A DNA stretch of 64,000 nucleotides from Flammeovirga sp. SJP92 (GCF_001583495.1 NZ_LQAQ01000093.1:124001-188000); one strand, 5' to 3'. Positions 7,053 through 15,974 are shown, counted from the stretch's first letter. Numbers and translations: made by a program. The notes: generated by a model from the sequence alone, not told the origin.

Positions 7053-7967
7053 TTGAACCACTTCAAAACCATCTCAGAATATTGCCAAGCTATACAAGTA
7101 GCTACTCCAAAACACCCTCATTTCGACATCCGTAATTTTGAGGATAACATGGGAAAAGTCATCGAAAGTATGCCTCCTTTCCGCCATGAATTTTATTCTA
7201 TTGCCATAAAGGCGGATGGTGGTGGTAAAGCTATTTCAGGGCATCACGCTGATTTTCCAAATGGAGTAACGGTCTTTTTTAATTCTCCCTTTCAGATTCT
7301 TTCATGGGAAATAGTGCCGGATTGGACGGGGTATTATATTATTCTTTCTCAAGATTTTTTAGCTTCCTCTCACTATTTTGATCGCTTATTGGATGATTTC
7401 CCATTTTTGAAAATTGATGAGTCTATTCCCTTTGAGATTGATGAAACAGATCTACCTGAAATATTAGGCATCTATGAACGAATTCATAAGGAATATTATA
7501 GTGATCATGAAGATAAATTTCAATTTATACAGGTGTATGTATTGCAACTTTTGAATCAGATCAAAAGACTGTTTCAAAAAAATGTCAATACTAAAGATGC
7601 TGATGAGCAAATCCGCTCTGCTGACTTGAAATTGCTTTCACGCTTTCAGAAATTAATCAAAACAAGCTTCTACCCTGATGCAAAACTGGAAACCTTTGCC
7701 AACTTGCATTCACCTTCCTATTATGCGGGATTACTCAATATTCACCCTAATCACTTGAATGCCGTGGTGAAATCCATCACAGGGAAAACGGCATTGAACC
7801 ATATCCACAATCATATTTTGAAACTCGCCAAGGCAGAATTACTTCAAACAGAGAAAAATGTGAAGGAAATTGCTTACGGTCTTCACTTTGAATCTCCGAA
7901 TAATTTCAGTGCTTTCTTCAAGAAAAATACCCAAATGACACCTGGTGCTTATAGAAAAAGTAAGTAA
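7053..7967 (+). CDS. AraC-family transcriptional regulator
   Basis: 304 residues. The C-terminal ~95 residues form the two-helix-turn-helix AraC DNA-binding domain (ETFANLHS..., NHLNAVVKSITGKTAL, VKEIAYGLHFESPNNFSAFFKK..TPGAYR). The N-terminal part resembles the cupin-like effector domain of Bacteroidota regulators often found next to small-molecule enzymes. The start is TTG at 7053, giving MNHFKTISEYC; the frame is closed by TAA at 7032 and the first ATG, at codon 33, would cut into the sensor domain. It precedes, in the same direction, two NTF2-like proteins and an alpha/beta hydrolase, which it probably controls. The ligand is unknown. Confidence 0.85.
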   Translation: MNHFKTISEYCQAIQVATPKHPHFDIRNFEDNMGKVIESMPPFRHEFYSIAIKADGGGKAISGHHADFPNGVTVFFNSPFQILSWEIVPDWTGYYIILSQDFLASSHYFDRLLDDFPFLKIDESIPFEIDETDLPEILGIYERIHKEYYSDHEDKFQFIQVYVLQLLNQIKRLFQKNVNTKDADEQIRSADLKLLSRFQKLIKTSFYPDAKLETFANLHSPSYYAGLLNIHPNHLNAVVKSITGKTALNHIHNHILKLAKAELLQTEKNVKEIAYGLHFESPNNFSAFFKKNTQMTPGAYRKSK

Positions 7968-8064
7968 TCTTTGAAATTTATACTTCTTGCTTTGAAACGA
8001 AAAACTCATTCCTAACATTGATTACGACATTTGCATTGTTCAAAAGATAAAACAACAACCTTAA

Positions 8065-8517
8065 ATGTCGTCACTTATGAATTTCGCTGAAAAAGCTGTT
8101 ACACAACTCTTTATCGCTACAGATCAACAGGATTGGGATAAAATCGAAAAGATATTTGATGATCAAGTAGTTCTTGATTATTCGAGTATGAACGGAAATC
8201 CTGCCACAACTTTAACTCCTCAGGCTATTACAGATGCATGGAAAGGAATTCTTCCTGGTTTCTCACATACACATCATCAATTAGGAAATATGATTTCTAC
8301 TATTGAAGGTGGAACTGCTGAAGTTTTCTGTTACGGTACTGCCACGCATTACTTAGAAGATGAAGGCGGGAATGTATGGACTGTTGTCGGTACGTATGAT
8401 TTTGAGTTAGAATTGAAAGAGGAAGCATGGAAAGTGACGAAAATGAAATTCAATTTTAAATATCAGGATGGGAATACTTCTCTTCCACAAAAAGCCATAG
8501 AAAAAGTAACTCAATAA
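8065..8517 (+). CDS. Nuclear transport factor 2-like (SnoaL-type) protein
   Basis: 150 residues with an NTF2-like cone fold signature: an N-terminal helix with the pattern QLFIATDQQDWDKIEKIFDDQVVLDYSS, a central HHQLGNM strand, and a C-terminal WKVTKMKFNFKYQDGN. There is no signal peptide. Such proteins act as small isomerases, dehydratases or hydrolases, or as non-catalytic binding domains; no specific chemistry can be assigned. It is the first gene of a tight set of three (15- and 27-bp gaps) with a second NTF2-like protein and a hydrolase behind an AraC-type gene. It is only distantly similar to the next gene, so old duplication or independent recruitment are both possible. Confidence 0.75.
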   Translation: MSSLMNFAEKAVTQLFIATDQQDWDKIEKIFDDQVVLDYSSMNGNPATTLTPQAITDAWKGILPGFSHTHHQLGNMISTIEGGTAEVFCYGTATHYLEDEGGNVWTVVGTYDFELELKEEAWKVTKMKFNFKYQDGNTSLPQKAIEKVTQ

Positions 8518-8532
8518 ATTATCTATCAAGAA

Positions 8533-8940
8533 ATGAAAGAAAATACAATTGCTTTTTTAAAAGCACTCGAAGAAAAAGATGTCTCAAAAGTAGTAGCTCT
8601 ATTTGCGGAAGATGGTGTACATTCTAATCCTTATCACTCCGGTTTATTTCCTGAAGGAGCAAAAGGGCGTGAAGCAATCAAAGCATATTGGGAACCTGTT
8701 TTTCCAAACTTTGAACAGATGCTTTTTCCTATTGAAGAACTTCATGTGATGGAAGCATCAAGAATGACTTTCGTGAAATTCAAAGGGAGAATTGAGTTGA
8801 AAGATAATGCTGGGTGGTATGAAAATGACTACTACTCCACTTTCAAATTCAATGAAGAAGGTCTCATTACTGAATATGTAGAAATTTTCAATCCCATAGT
8901 AGCTGCTAAAGGTTTTGGCCTACTTGATCAAATTAAATAA
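8533..8940 (+). CDS. SnoaL-like / NTF2-like small protein
   Basis: 135 residues, no signal peptide. The pattern FLKALEEKDVSKVVALFAEDGVHSNPYHSG, then REAIKAYWEPVFPNFEQM, then the closing FNEEGLITEYVEIFNP, is characteristic of SnoaL_2-type proteins. These commonly bind small hydrophobic or polyketide-like molecules and some are isomerases or hydrolases. It lies between another NTF2-like gene (15 bp upstream) and an alpha/beta hydrolase (27 bp downstream), so the three products probably act on one compound. The substrate is unknown. Confidence 0.78.
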   Translation: MKENTIAFLKALEEKDVSKVVALFAEDGVHSNPYHSGLFPEGAKGREAIKAYWEPVFPNFEQMLFPIEELHVMEASRMTFVKFKGRIELKDNAGWYENDYYSTFKFNEEGLITEYVEIFNPIVAAKGFGLLDQIK

Positions 8941-8967
8941 TTACAAAAAACAACAACAGATATAAAT

Positions 8968-9876
8968 ATGAAAAAGATTAATTTTAAAAGCGAAGGATTC
9001 AATTTAGCAGGTCATTTATTTTTCCCTGCAGATTTCAAAGAAGGAACACAATACCCTGCCATTGTAGTATCAGGAAGCTGGACTACTGTCAAAGAACAAA
9101 TGGCTGGTTTGTATGCTGAAAAATTTGCTCAAGCAGGTTTTATTACTTTAGCATTTGATTTTAGAAACTATGGGGAAAGCGAAGGAGAACCTAGATTCTG
9201 GGAAAACCCTGATATGAAAGTGACTGACATCAAAAATGCTGTTTCTTACCTTCAGGGACTTTCTGAAGTGGACAGCAATAGAATTGGTGCTTTTGCCGTT
9301 TGTGCAGGTTCCATGTATACTTTAATGGCCGCTTCAGAAGACAGTAGAATTAAAGCTGTTGTCACTGCAGCATCATGGTTGCAAGACGCTGAAGCTGTGA
9401 AGTTATTTTATGGTGGTGAAGAAGGAGTAAACTCTAAAATTGAACTTGCTAGAAAAGCAAAAGAAACGTTTGCAAAAGAAGGTGTTGTTGAGTACATCGA
9501 AACTATTTCAACAACCAATACAGGCGCCGCAATGTATGGTAATTATGACTACTATTTGAATCCAGAAAGAGGTGGTGTAAAAGAATGGAGCAATGACAAA
9601 TTTGCCGTGATGAGCTGGGAAGATTGGTTGACTTTGGACCCAATGCCTTATGCTCCAAAACTTAATGCATCTACACTTATGATTCACTCTGATGGTTGTG
9701 TTCTTCCACAATACACCAAAAATTTCTTTGAGAAAATTGGCACTGATGATAAAGAATTGATCTGGGTAAATACTGAATTGGAATCACCTATTCAGCAATT
9801 TAATTTCTATGATCAAGAAGAAGAAGTAGAATTAGCTGTTGCTAAAGGAAGTGATTGGTTTAAAGCGAAATTGTAA
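8968..9876 (+). CDS. Alpha/beta hydrolase with a cysteine nucleophile
   Basis: 302 residues, cytosolic. The fold is evident from VVSGSWTTVKEQMAG (oxyanion region), LAFDFRNYGESEG, and the nucleophile elbow AVCAGSMY, where Cys112 replaces the usual Ser as in dienelactone-hydrolase-like enzymes. A candidate acid lies in MIHSDGC. I find no histidine in the C-terminal segment where the catalytic His normally sits; the equivalent stretch reads QQFNFYD. It may use different chemistry or be inactive as a hydrolase. It is the last gene of the AraC-linked set, immediately followed by REP-like repeats beginning 6 bp after its stop. The substrate cannot be inferred. Confidence 0.78.
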   Translation: MKKINFKSEGFNLAGHLFFPADFKEGTQYPAIVVSGSWTTVKEQMAGLYAEKFAQAGFITLAFDFRNYGESEGEPRFWENPDMKVTDIKNAVSYLQGLSEVDSNRIGAFAVCAGSMYTLMAASEDSRIKAVVTAASWLQDAEAVKLFYGGEEGVNSKIELARKAKETFAKEGVVEYIETISTTNTGAAMYGNYDYYLNPERGGVKEWSNDKFAVMSWEDWLTLDPMPYAPKLNASTLMIHSDGCVLPQYTKNFFEKIGTDDKELIWVNTELESPIQQFNFYDQEEEVELAVAKGSDWFKAKL

Positions 9877-9881
9877 TTTTC

Positions 9882-10403
9882 TGTAGAAGCGTAGCCTGCT
9901 ACGCAAACCTTCAAAACTTAGATATTGATGAAGAAATAGCAGTAACCTTTATCATGACTAAATCGAGGTTTAATACGGCACGTAGCAGGCTACGTAGCTA
10001 CAGAGACCGTAAATTTAAACGATAGCTTAACACCTTGATGTAAGTAGTCTTTTAGGAAAATGATGGATACTCTTGAGGAATGTAGAAGCGTAGCCTGCTA
10101 CGCAAACTTTAAAAATCAGATATTGGTGAAGAAATAGCAGTAACCTTTATCATGACTGAATCGAGGTTTAATACGGCACGTAGCAGGCTACGTGGCTACG
10201 GGGACCGTAAATTTAAACGATAACTTAACACCTTGATGTAAGTAGTCATTTTGGAAAATGATGGATACTCTTGAGGAATGTAGAAGCGTAGCCTGTTACG
10301 CAAACCTTCAAAACTTAGATATCGATGAAGAAATAGCAGTAACCTTTATCATGAACTGAATCGAGGTTTAATACGGCACGTAGCAGGCTACGTGACTACG
10401 GGG
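9882..10403. repeat. Tandem array of REP/BIME-like units (~2.6 copies of 198-199 bp)
   Basis: Units start at 9882, 10081 and 10279, each with TGTAGAAGCGTAGCCTG; the last is truncated near 10403. Each unit carries the near-palindrome GCGTAGCCTGCTACGC (9889-9904 in unit 1) and, ~80 bp on, CGTAGCAGGCTACG (9981-9994), which together form an outer inverted repeat of ~121 bp, plus a ~77-bp spacer. Units are nearly identical by eye. The sequence family is shared with 6912-6997. It fills the gap after the hydrolase gene. Confidence 0.85.
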
Positions 10404-10432
10404 TATCATAAATTTTAAGGATAGAATAATGA

Positions 10433-10475
10433 GGAGAGGTAGTTTGTTTTTTCTTTACAAACACTCTCCTTTTAT
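10433..10475 (+). other. Imperfect hairpin in a gene-free stretch (10404-10667)
   Basis: AGGAGAG...GTTTGT pairs with ACAAAC...CTCTCCT across a short loop and is followed by a T-rich run, so it could be a weak terminator for the hydrolase transcript or the edge of the repeat array. A degenerate repeat fragment, GCGTAGCAGATTAC, follows at ~10507. I see no gene between 10404 and 10667. Confidence 0.35.
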
Positions 10476-10667
10476 TCTTTTAAATCTTCTGCTCTTGGTG
10501 TTTTTTGCGTAGCAGATTACACTTTTAAACAAAACCCTTATAAAATAGCATAATAGACATATCATTTATAAATAATCCATTATTTCATAAACAATCACAA
10601 TCCATTTCAGTTCTCTTGTGGAATGCTCACATCGCAACTACTCTTTTCTAACTAAAAGTCTAATCTG

Positions 10668-11264
10668 ATGAAAACTATCGTTTTACAACTCATTGCCTTA
10701 TTCCTTATCTCCTCATGCACAACTACAAAAACGGCACTTGTAGTACCTCCTAACAACAGTATTGAAATTGATTACCCTTCTATGGATGTCTTTAGAGCCA
10801 GCATCAAAAATGGTGGCGATGATGTAGGGATTGCCGTATTATCCAAATCTACAGAACAGCAAATTAGAGGTTTTGGCCTGGCACCGAGAGCCAATGCTGA
10901 TGTGATGGTAGAAAGAGAAAACAAATTGACCATCAAAAATGAACTCGATCATCCTGTGAGTGTCAAATTACAAATCACTAAAGAAAGTAGAGCCGTTTTC
11001 CAAAAAGAAGGAGAATATGTGAGCTTTACTTTGAAAAATAAAAGTGCACAATCCATTCCTTTGATTATCCCCACAGTAATGAACCCCAACCTTTCCCCCT
11101 TTTCTAAAAGTGGTGTGGATTTGAAGATGGGGCAAGAAATTCTTTTTAGAGTTAAAGGTCGAAATTACAATCTTCTCACCGTAGATAACAATATCAATAA
11201 TGGGGATGAGATTGATGTGGCTGACCTTCTAAGAAATAGAAAAAGAGAATTAAACCTAGACTAA
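10668..11264 (+). CDS. Hypothetical lipoprotein
   Basis: 198 residues with an N-terminal signal peptide and lipobox FLISSC (Cys17), then a low-complexity TTTKT linker. The mature part (VERENKLTIKNELDHPVSVKLQITKESRAVF) looks like an all-beta domain resembling immunoglobulin-like folds. I do not recognise a family. It stands alone on the plus strand between the repeat array and the convergent sulfatase gene, with a hairpin terminator shared between them. It is probably an envelope protein; nothing ties it specifically to fucan use except location. Confidence 0.65.
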   Translation: MKTIVLQLIALFLISSCTTTKTALVVPPNNSIEIDYPSMDVFRASIKNGGDDVGIAVLSKSTEQQIRGFGLAPRANADVMVERENKLTIKNELDHPVSVKLQITKESRAVFQKEGEYVSFTLKNKSAQSIPLIIPTVMNPNLSPFSKSGVDLKMGQEILFRVKGRNYNLLTVDNNINNGDEIDVADLLRNRKRELNLD

Positions 11265-11305
11265 ATAATCTATTTTCCCATTAAGCAATCACACCTAAGC
11301 AAAAA

Positions 11306-11333
11306 AGACTACCACACAAAAATGTGGTAGTCT
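11306..11333. terminator. Bidirectional hairpin terminator between convergent genes
   Basis: An 11-bp perfect stem AGACTACCACA/TGTGGTAGTCT with a 6-nt loop. On the minus strand it is followed by six T, so it best serves the sulfatase transcript; on the plus strand the T-run is delayed. Confidence 0.75.
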
Positions 11334-11417
11334 AAAACACTTTTTCAAAACACCTTCATTTAATGTTGGCAAAACTAAATAAGGTGTGTTATACTAATTA
11401 ATAGAAATTTACTGCGA

Positions 11418-13238
11418 TTATATAGTTTCCGTTTTCCCTTCCACATAAATATAGAATGCGTTCGTTTCTGTTCCGTCTTCGGTTGTAAACCATGTGGTCA
11501 ACTCAGCATTACCCTTTGTCATTTTAGCTTCTATTGTTGCAGATGGCAATGTATTATCAACATCAACTGAATATATCTTTTCACCTACTTTAAGGTGTGC
11601 TTTTTTAAATTGGATTGCTTTTCCATTTATTCGTTTATCTTTTGATTTTGTAGCCGGATAAGCATCTTCGATTGAAGCACCTAACGCCAATCCACTTTCC
11701 TCAGGCCATCTGCTTAAATCAAATTTATAAGCTCCGTCTTTTGTAAAGTTGACTAAAAGTTTTGCAGGCTTCATTGTATCTCCTTTACGGATCAAACTTT
11801 GATTCCATGCTGGATTAACTCCTAATTCTGTATGAGCATCATGACAAGTCAAAACATCTACAGAGTCTACACCTAAATTGATGATAGAGTATTTTGTTTC
11901 CTTAATCATGTTATCCCACCAAGTGTTATAAAATTCATCCATTGCTGCTACTCTATCAGGATATTGTGCGGCGATATTATTAGTCTGTCCTGGATCTTCT
12001 AAAATATTGTACAATGCTTTTCCATCGATCAATCTCCAGTCACCTTGCATCACACAGCTTTGCTTTCCTTTTCTTGGCCATGGGATACGCTGTGTATCTA
12101 CCACCAACATACGATCTTCTGGCTTTTCTTCTTTTTGAAGGTAAGTACTCACATCTAAACCGTCCATTTCTTTTACAGGTTTGAAATCAATACCTGCAAA
12201 AGTTGTCAGCGTAGGTAATAAATCCACGTGAGCAATCAACTCATTCAATTGTTTACCTCCTGTAAGTTTACCGTTTGGCCATCGGATGATAAATGGAACT
12301 CTGTGTCCACCATCATAGTGACTTGCCTTTGTACCTCTCATACCGGCATTATAACCGTAATATTCTTTTGTCTTTCTGTTTTGCTTATACCCTGCCGCAG
12401 TACCATTGTCTGAAGTGAAGATGACGATTGTATTATCAGCAATTTTCAATTCATCTAACTTTGCTAATAGTACTTTGAAGTTGTCATCAATATTAGAGAT
12501 CATACCATAAAACCTTTTTTGAGGTTCTAGTAATTTTTTCTCGTCTGCATACTTTTGATAGTACTCATCAGGCACATTGTAAGGGCCATGAGGGGCGTTT
12601 AAACTTAAGTAAGTGAAAAACGGCTTGTCTTTATTGTCTTCAATAAATTTGATGGCTTCGCTAAACCATACGTCTGTACAATAGCCTTCTTGCTTTTCTG
12701 GTACTCCGTTTCTAAAATAAGTGTCATCAAAGTAGTCATTATTCCAGTAGTCAGGCGTTTGCCCTACACCTCCACCACCATGATAGAAGGCCACATCAAA
12801 ACCTTTATCATGCGGTCTGAAAGGGTGGTTGTCTCCCAAATGCCATTTACCAAACATTGCGGTACTATAACCATTCTGTTTGAAAACCTCTGGCATTGCC
12901 AGCTCATCACCGTTGAGCATAGAAGCACCCTTGATTGTATGCCACACACCATTTCTGTTAGGATTTCTCCCGGTCATCATTGCACCTCTTGTGGGTGCAC
13001 AAGTAGTCGATACATGGTAATTGGTAAGGTTGATGGCCTGCGTTGAAAAGTTATCAATTGCAGGAGTCTGGATGATTTTATTTCCAGTATTTCCCATATC
13101 ACCATATCCTTGATCATCTGTGATTACAATAATCACGTTCGGTTTGTTTGTTGTCTCTTCCTGCTGACTCACTTTTTGACATGATGTCAAAACCATGAAA
13201 TAAGTCAAGGCAAGAAGGATAGTATATTTTGTTTTCAT
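11418..13238 (-). CDS. Sulfatase lipoprotein (type I, formylglycine-dependent)
   Basis: 606 residues from the ATG at 13238, the start of a lipoprotein signal peptide (lipobox MVLTSC, Cys20); the frame extends further upstream but without a signal-like sequence. It is a type I sulfatase: metal ligands in ITDDQGYGD (41-42) and the formylglycine motif C-A-P-T-R with Cys80, then GAMMTGRNPNR. Further landmarks are GKWHLGD and TSDNGTAAG. It hydrolyses sulfate esters, probably on an algal saccharide, in the periplasm or at the cell surface. Its position immediately downstream of fucP points to sulfated fucose; that substrate is inferred. No anaerobic-type or FGE maturase is encoded in the window, so one is needed elsewhere. 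Confidence 0.9.
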   Translation of the reverse strand: MKTKYTILLALTYFMVLTSCQKVSQQEETTNKPNVIIVITDDQGYGDMGNTGNKIIQTPAIDNFSTQAINLTNYHVSTTCAPTRGAMMTGRNPNRNGVWHTIKGASMLNGDELAMPEVFKQNGYSTAMFGKWHLGDNHPFRPHDKGFDVAFYHGGGGVGQTPDYWNNDYFDDTYFRNGVPEKQEGYCTDVWFSEAIKFIEDNKDKPFFTYLSLNAPHGPYNVPDEYYQKYADEKKLLEPQKRFYGMISNIDDNFKVLLAKLDELKIADNTIVIFTSDNGTAAGYKQNRKTKEYYGYNAGMRGTKASHYDGGHRVPFIIRWPNGKLTGGKQLNELIAHVDLLPTLTTFAGIDFKPVKEMDGLDVSTYLQKEEKPEDRMLVVDTQRIPWPRKGKQSCVMQGDWRLIDGKALYNILEDPGQTNNIAAQYPDRVAAMDEFYNTWWDNMIKETKYSIINLGVDSVDVLTCHDAHTELGVNPAWNQSLIRKGDTMKPAKLLVNFTKDGAYKFDLSRWPEESGLALGASIEDAYPATKSKDKRINGKAIQFKKAHLKVGEKIYSVDVDNTLPSATIEAKMTKGNAELTTWFTTEDGTETNAFYIYVEGKTETI

Positions 13239-13274
13239 AAAAATTAAAAAATTACTAATGGGTTTGAATGAGTT

Positions 13275-13340
13275 AAGAGGGATGAAGTAAGAGGTAAGAG
13301 GTAAGGCAGTTCGTATTGAAGCACGTAAATCATCCCTCTT
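13275..13340. repeat. Inverted repeat with purine-rich heptamer repeats between fucP and the sulfatase gene
   Basis: AAGAGGGATGA (13275-13285) is the exact complement of TCATCCCTCTT (13330-13340). The loop contains a TAAGAGG heptamer in tandem (two and a half copies). It lies in the 125-bp gap of a same-strand gene pair and may act as an mRNA processing or attenuation structure. Function unknown. Confidence 0.4.
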
Positions 13341-13363
13341 CATTCTTACCTCTTCCCTAAATT

Positions 13364-14704
13364 TTATTTATTGGCAAATCTTCTATAACCAAATAAAGCG
13401 ATCATACAGAAACATACAAATGGAATTAGGAAGGAGAAGTTCACACCGTCTAACCCCATAATTTTGTCCTGATCAATCAACGCTCCCTGCATAGGAGGCA
13501 TTAATGCACCGCCTACAATGGCCATTACTAAACCTGCCGCACCAAACTCTTTATCGTGTTCTAAATTTTCTAAAGTAATTCCGTAAATGGTAGGGAACAT
13601 CAATGACATAAATGCTGAAGTAGCTACTAAAGCGTAAAGTCCTGTTTGTCCTCCTACAAATACTGTAATACCTATGGTTGTCATACCACCTAGTGCAAAA
13701 ACGGCAAGCAGTAAAGCTGAATTTACATATTTCATCATGGCAGTGGCTACAAATCTACAAAGTAAGAATGTTACCATTGCTACGATATTCAAGCTTTGCG
13801 CATCTGCTTTTGTGTATCCGATGTTTTCAGCATATTGAATGATAAATGTCCAGCACATAATCTGCGCACCTACATAAAACACCTGTGCTAAAACTCCTTC
13901 TCTATAAATACTATTGCTAGCTAATCGCTTTAAAGTTGCCTTTAAGTTAAATTGCTCATCTTCCTTATTATTTGGAATTTTTGTGATCGCAATTACAATC
14001 GTCATCACAATTACTACGATACCCAATAATGCGTAAGGGTCTCTGATGACCATTAAATCGTGCATCTTAATAGCTTGTTTCTCAGCTACACCTAACGTCG
14101 TATAAATCAACGACCCGTCTGCTGCTTTTTCGGCTGACTGTAATTGTGATAAGATAAACTGCTGTGCCACAAACATACCCGTGATTGACCCGATAGGGTT
14201 GAAAGACTGTGCAAGGTTTAATCTTCTAGTTGATGTCGATTTCGTTCCCAGTGATAAGATCAGTGGATTGGCAGTGGTCTCTAAAAATGCCAAACCAAAA
14301 GTCAGGATGTAAAGGGAAATTAAAAAGAAGCCAAATAGCTGAAATTGTGCCGCCGGAATAAATAATAAACATCCTGTAGCATACAATCCTAAGCCTATTA
14401 GAATTACAGATTTATATGAATATTTTTTGATCAGAATCGCCGCCGGCAATGCCATTGTGAAATATCCGCCATAAAAAGCAAACTGTACTAATGATGCTTT
14501 AAAGGTTGTGATTTCCATTACTGTCTGGAAAGCCGAAACCATAGGGTTTGTGATATCATTCGCAAATCCCCAAAGGGCAAATAAACTTGATATCAGAATG
14601 AAAGGCACAAGGTATTTTTTCTCTACCACCTGCTCTTTCTCGGGTGTAATCTTCTGTTCAAAACTCTCTTGAGTTTCTACGTGATCGGTCAATAATTCAT
14701 TCAT
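13364..14704 (-). CDS. fucP: L-fucose:H+ symporter (FucP, major facilitator superfamily)
   Basis: 446 residues and about 12 membrane segments. Matches to FucP are clear: LFALWGFANDITNPM, FYGGYFTMALPAAILIKKYSYK, LAFLETTANP and RLNLAQSFNPIGS. It imports L-fucose with protons across the inner membrane. I start at the ATG at 14704 (MNELLTDHVE); a TTG 45 nt upstream would add 15 residues without obvious merit. The sulfatase gene follows on the same strand after 125 bp, so the two are probably co-transcribed. A 26-bp palindromic motif lies 71 bp upstream (14775-14800), nearly identical to the one between fucA and aldA, implying common regulation. Confidence 0.9.
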   Translation of the reverse strand: MNELLTDHVETQESFEQKITPEKEQVVEKKYLVPFILISSLFALWGFANDITNPMVSAFQTVMEITTFKASLVQFAFYGGYFTMALPAAILIKKYSYKSVILIGLGLYATGCLLFIPAAQFQLFGFFLISLYILTFGLAFLETTANPLILSLGTKSTSTRRLNLAQSFNPIGSITGMFVAQQFILSQLQSAEKAADGSLIYTTLGVAEKQAIKMHDLMVIRDPYALLGIVVIVMTIVIAITKIPNNKEDEQFNLKATLKRLASNSIYREGVLAQVFYVGAQIMCWTFIIQYAENIGYTKADAQSLNIVAMVTFLLCRFVATAMMKYVNSALLLAVFALGGMTTIGITVFVGGQTGLYALVATSAFMSLMFPTIYGITLENLEHDKEFGAAGLVMAIVGGALMPPMQGALIDQDKIMGLDGVNFSFLIPFVCFCMIALFGYRRFANK

Positions 14705-14774
14705 TTCTAAAGTGCGTAAGTTTCCAGAATAGATTTTAAAATAATTCAATAGGACAAAGCTAGAACTTGTTTCA

Positions 14775-14800
14775 CAGGAAAGTTTCCTTGGGTTTCCTGC
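14775..14800. promoter_or_regulatory. 26-bp palindromic operator-like motif upstream of fucP
   Basis: It starts CAGGAAA, ends TCCTTGGGTTTCCTGC, and differs from the site at 3220-3245 at two positions of 26. Orientation and distance to the downstream minus-strand gene are also similar (71 versus 59 bp). Confidence 0.55.
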
Positions 14801-14897
14801 TATACAGCTACTTTCATCATCTCAAATCTTTCAATATTTTGCCTTTTTATACTTAAAGTATTTTTCTGTAGAAAGCCCAATCTTTCTTCTTTCATTT

Positions 14898-15926
14898 TTA
14901 AAGTGTACTCTCCCTCTTCAAATAAAAAGTATTGACCATGCTTGTTTGATATTGATAATTTTCTCCTTTTCTATTTTTGTCAATTTCATCCAATAATAAA
15001 TAAGAAGCTTGAACACCCATATGTTCCGCTGGTTGATTGATGGTCGAGAGTTTTGGTGAAGTATAAGTTGATAAAGGATCATTGGCAAACCCTAATAAAG
15101 ATACATCATCAGGAACACTAATATTTTTTTCTTTTAAAAGTTCTAAGGCTTGGAATGCATAATAATCATTGAAGCAAGTGATAAGATCAATATCTTCAAT
15201 GCTGTATTTTGAAAGTAATTTTCTTAGACCGGATTTCACTTCAGATTCGTGCTCACACTTAATGATAAAATCTTGGTTGACTTCTATTCCTTTTTCTTTT
15301 AATGCTTCCTGATATCCTTGCAGTCGACTAAATGATGTCGACACTTCTTCACTTCCTTTGATATGTACAATATTCTTACACCCTTTATCAATAAAGTCGG
15401 ATACCGTTTCATACATTCCTTTAAAGTCATCACTTACAACATAGTTAGCATCAATCTCCTCATAAATACGATCCATAAACAGCAGTGGAATACCTTCATC
15501 TTGAATATCAATCAAAAAAGATGGATCATCATGATCATACGAAAGAAAGATAATAATACCACCTACATGATAAGAAGATAAAGCTTGACAGGCTTCTTTT
15601 TCTTGTGTAGCAGAGTTACCCGCTGTAGAGATAATAATCTGATACCCTTTGTCATGCATCACTTTTTCTATCCCTTTTAATACTCTAAAAAAGAAGTTGG
15701 TATCGAAAGTTGGGAAAATCACACCGATGGTCTTAGTATCCTGTTTCTTGAGCCCTTGCGCCAATGGATTAGGTTTATAGCCCATCTCTTCCGCCAACGC
15801 TTTCACTTTTGCTTTGGTCTTACTGCTGATTTTAGGATGGTCATTTAGTGCCCTTGAGACAGTAGACACGTTCATTCCTATCGCTTTGGCTAAGTCTGTC
15901 AGTGTAGATTTTCTAGATTTTTTCAT
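14898..15926 (-). CDS. LacI-family transcriptional regulator
   Basis: 342 residues. The N-terminal LacI helix-turn-helix reads LTDLAKAIGMNVSTVSRALNDHPKIS with the hinge PNPLAQGLKK (residues 8-61). The remainder is a periplasmic-binding-protein-like sugar sensor starting KTIGVIFPTFDTNFF. It is divergent from fucI; the 271-bp gap contains a perfect 18-bp palindrome typical of LacI-family operators 49 bp upstream of its own start, so autoregulation with control of fucI is likely. The fucP gene follows on the same strand after ~190 bp. The effector could be fucose or a fucose derivative; this is not visible in sequence. Confidence 0.88.
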   Translation of the reverse strand: MKKSRKSTLTDLAKAIGMNVSTVSRALNDHPKISSKTKAKVKALAEEMGYKPNPLAQGLKKQDTKTIGVIFPTFDTNFFFRVLKGIEKVMHDKGYQIIISTAGNSATQEKEACQALSSYHVGGIIIFLSYDHDDPSFLIDIQDEGIPLLFMDRIYEEIDANYVVSDDFKGMYETVSDFIDKGCKNIVHIKGSEEVSTSFSRLQGYQEALKEKGIEVNQDFIIKCEHESEVKSGLRKLLSKYSIEDIDLITCFNDYYAFQALELLKEKNISVPDDVSLLGFANDPLSTYTSPKLSTINQPAEHMGVQASYLLLDEIDKNRKGENYQYQTSMVNTFYLKRESTL

Positions 15927-15974
15927 CTGTTATGAATAGATTTTGATACTCAATGATACGTTTTGGAGCGTAAA

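Noticed and set aside
9882-10403. Regular repeats that might be a CRISPR array
   Set aside because: The whole 198-199-bp unit is repeated, with no short repeat/unique spacer alternation and no cas genes.
12690-13046. 118-codon plus-strand frame inside the sulfatase gene
   Set aside because: Antisense to a strongly conserved enzyme, with no family resemblance or regulatory context.
13239-13343. Longer sulfatase start at 13343
   Set aside because: It would bury the lipoprotein signal peptide 35 residues inside and covers a purine-rich repeat.
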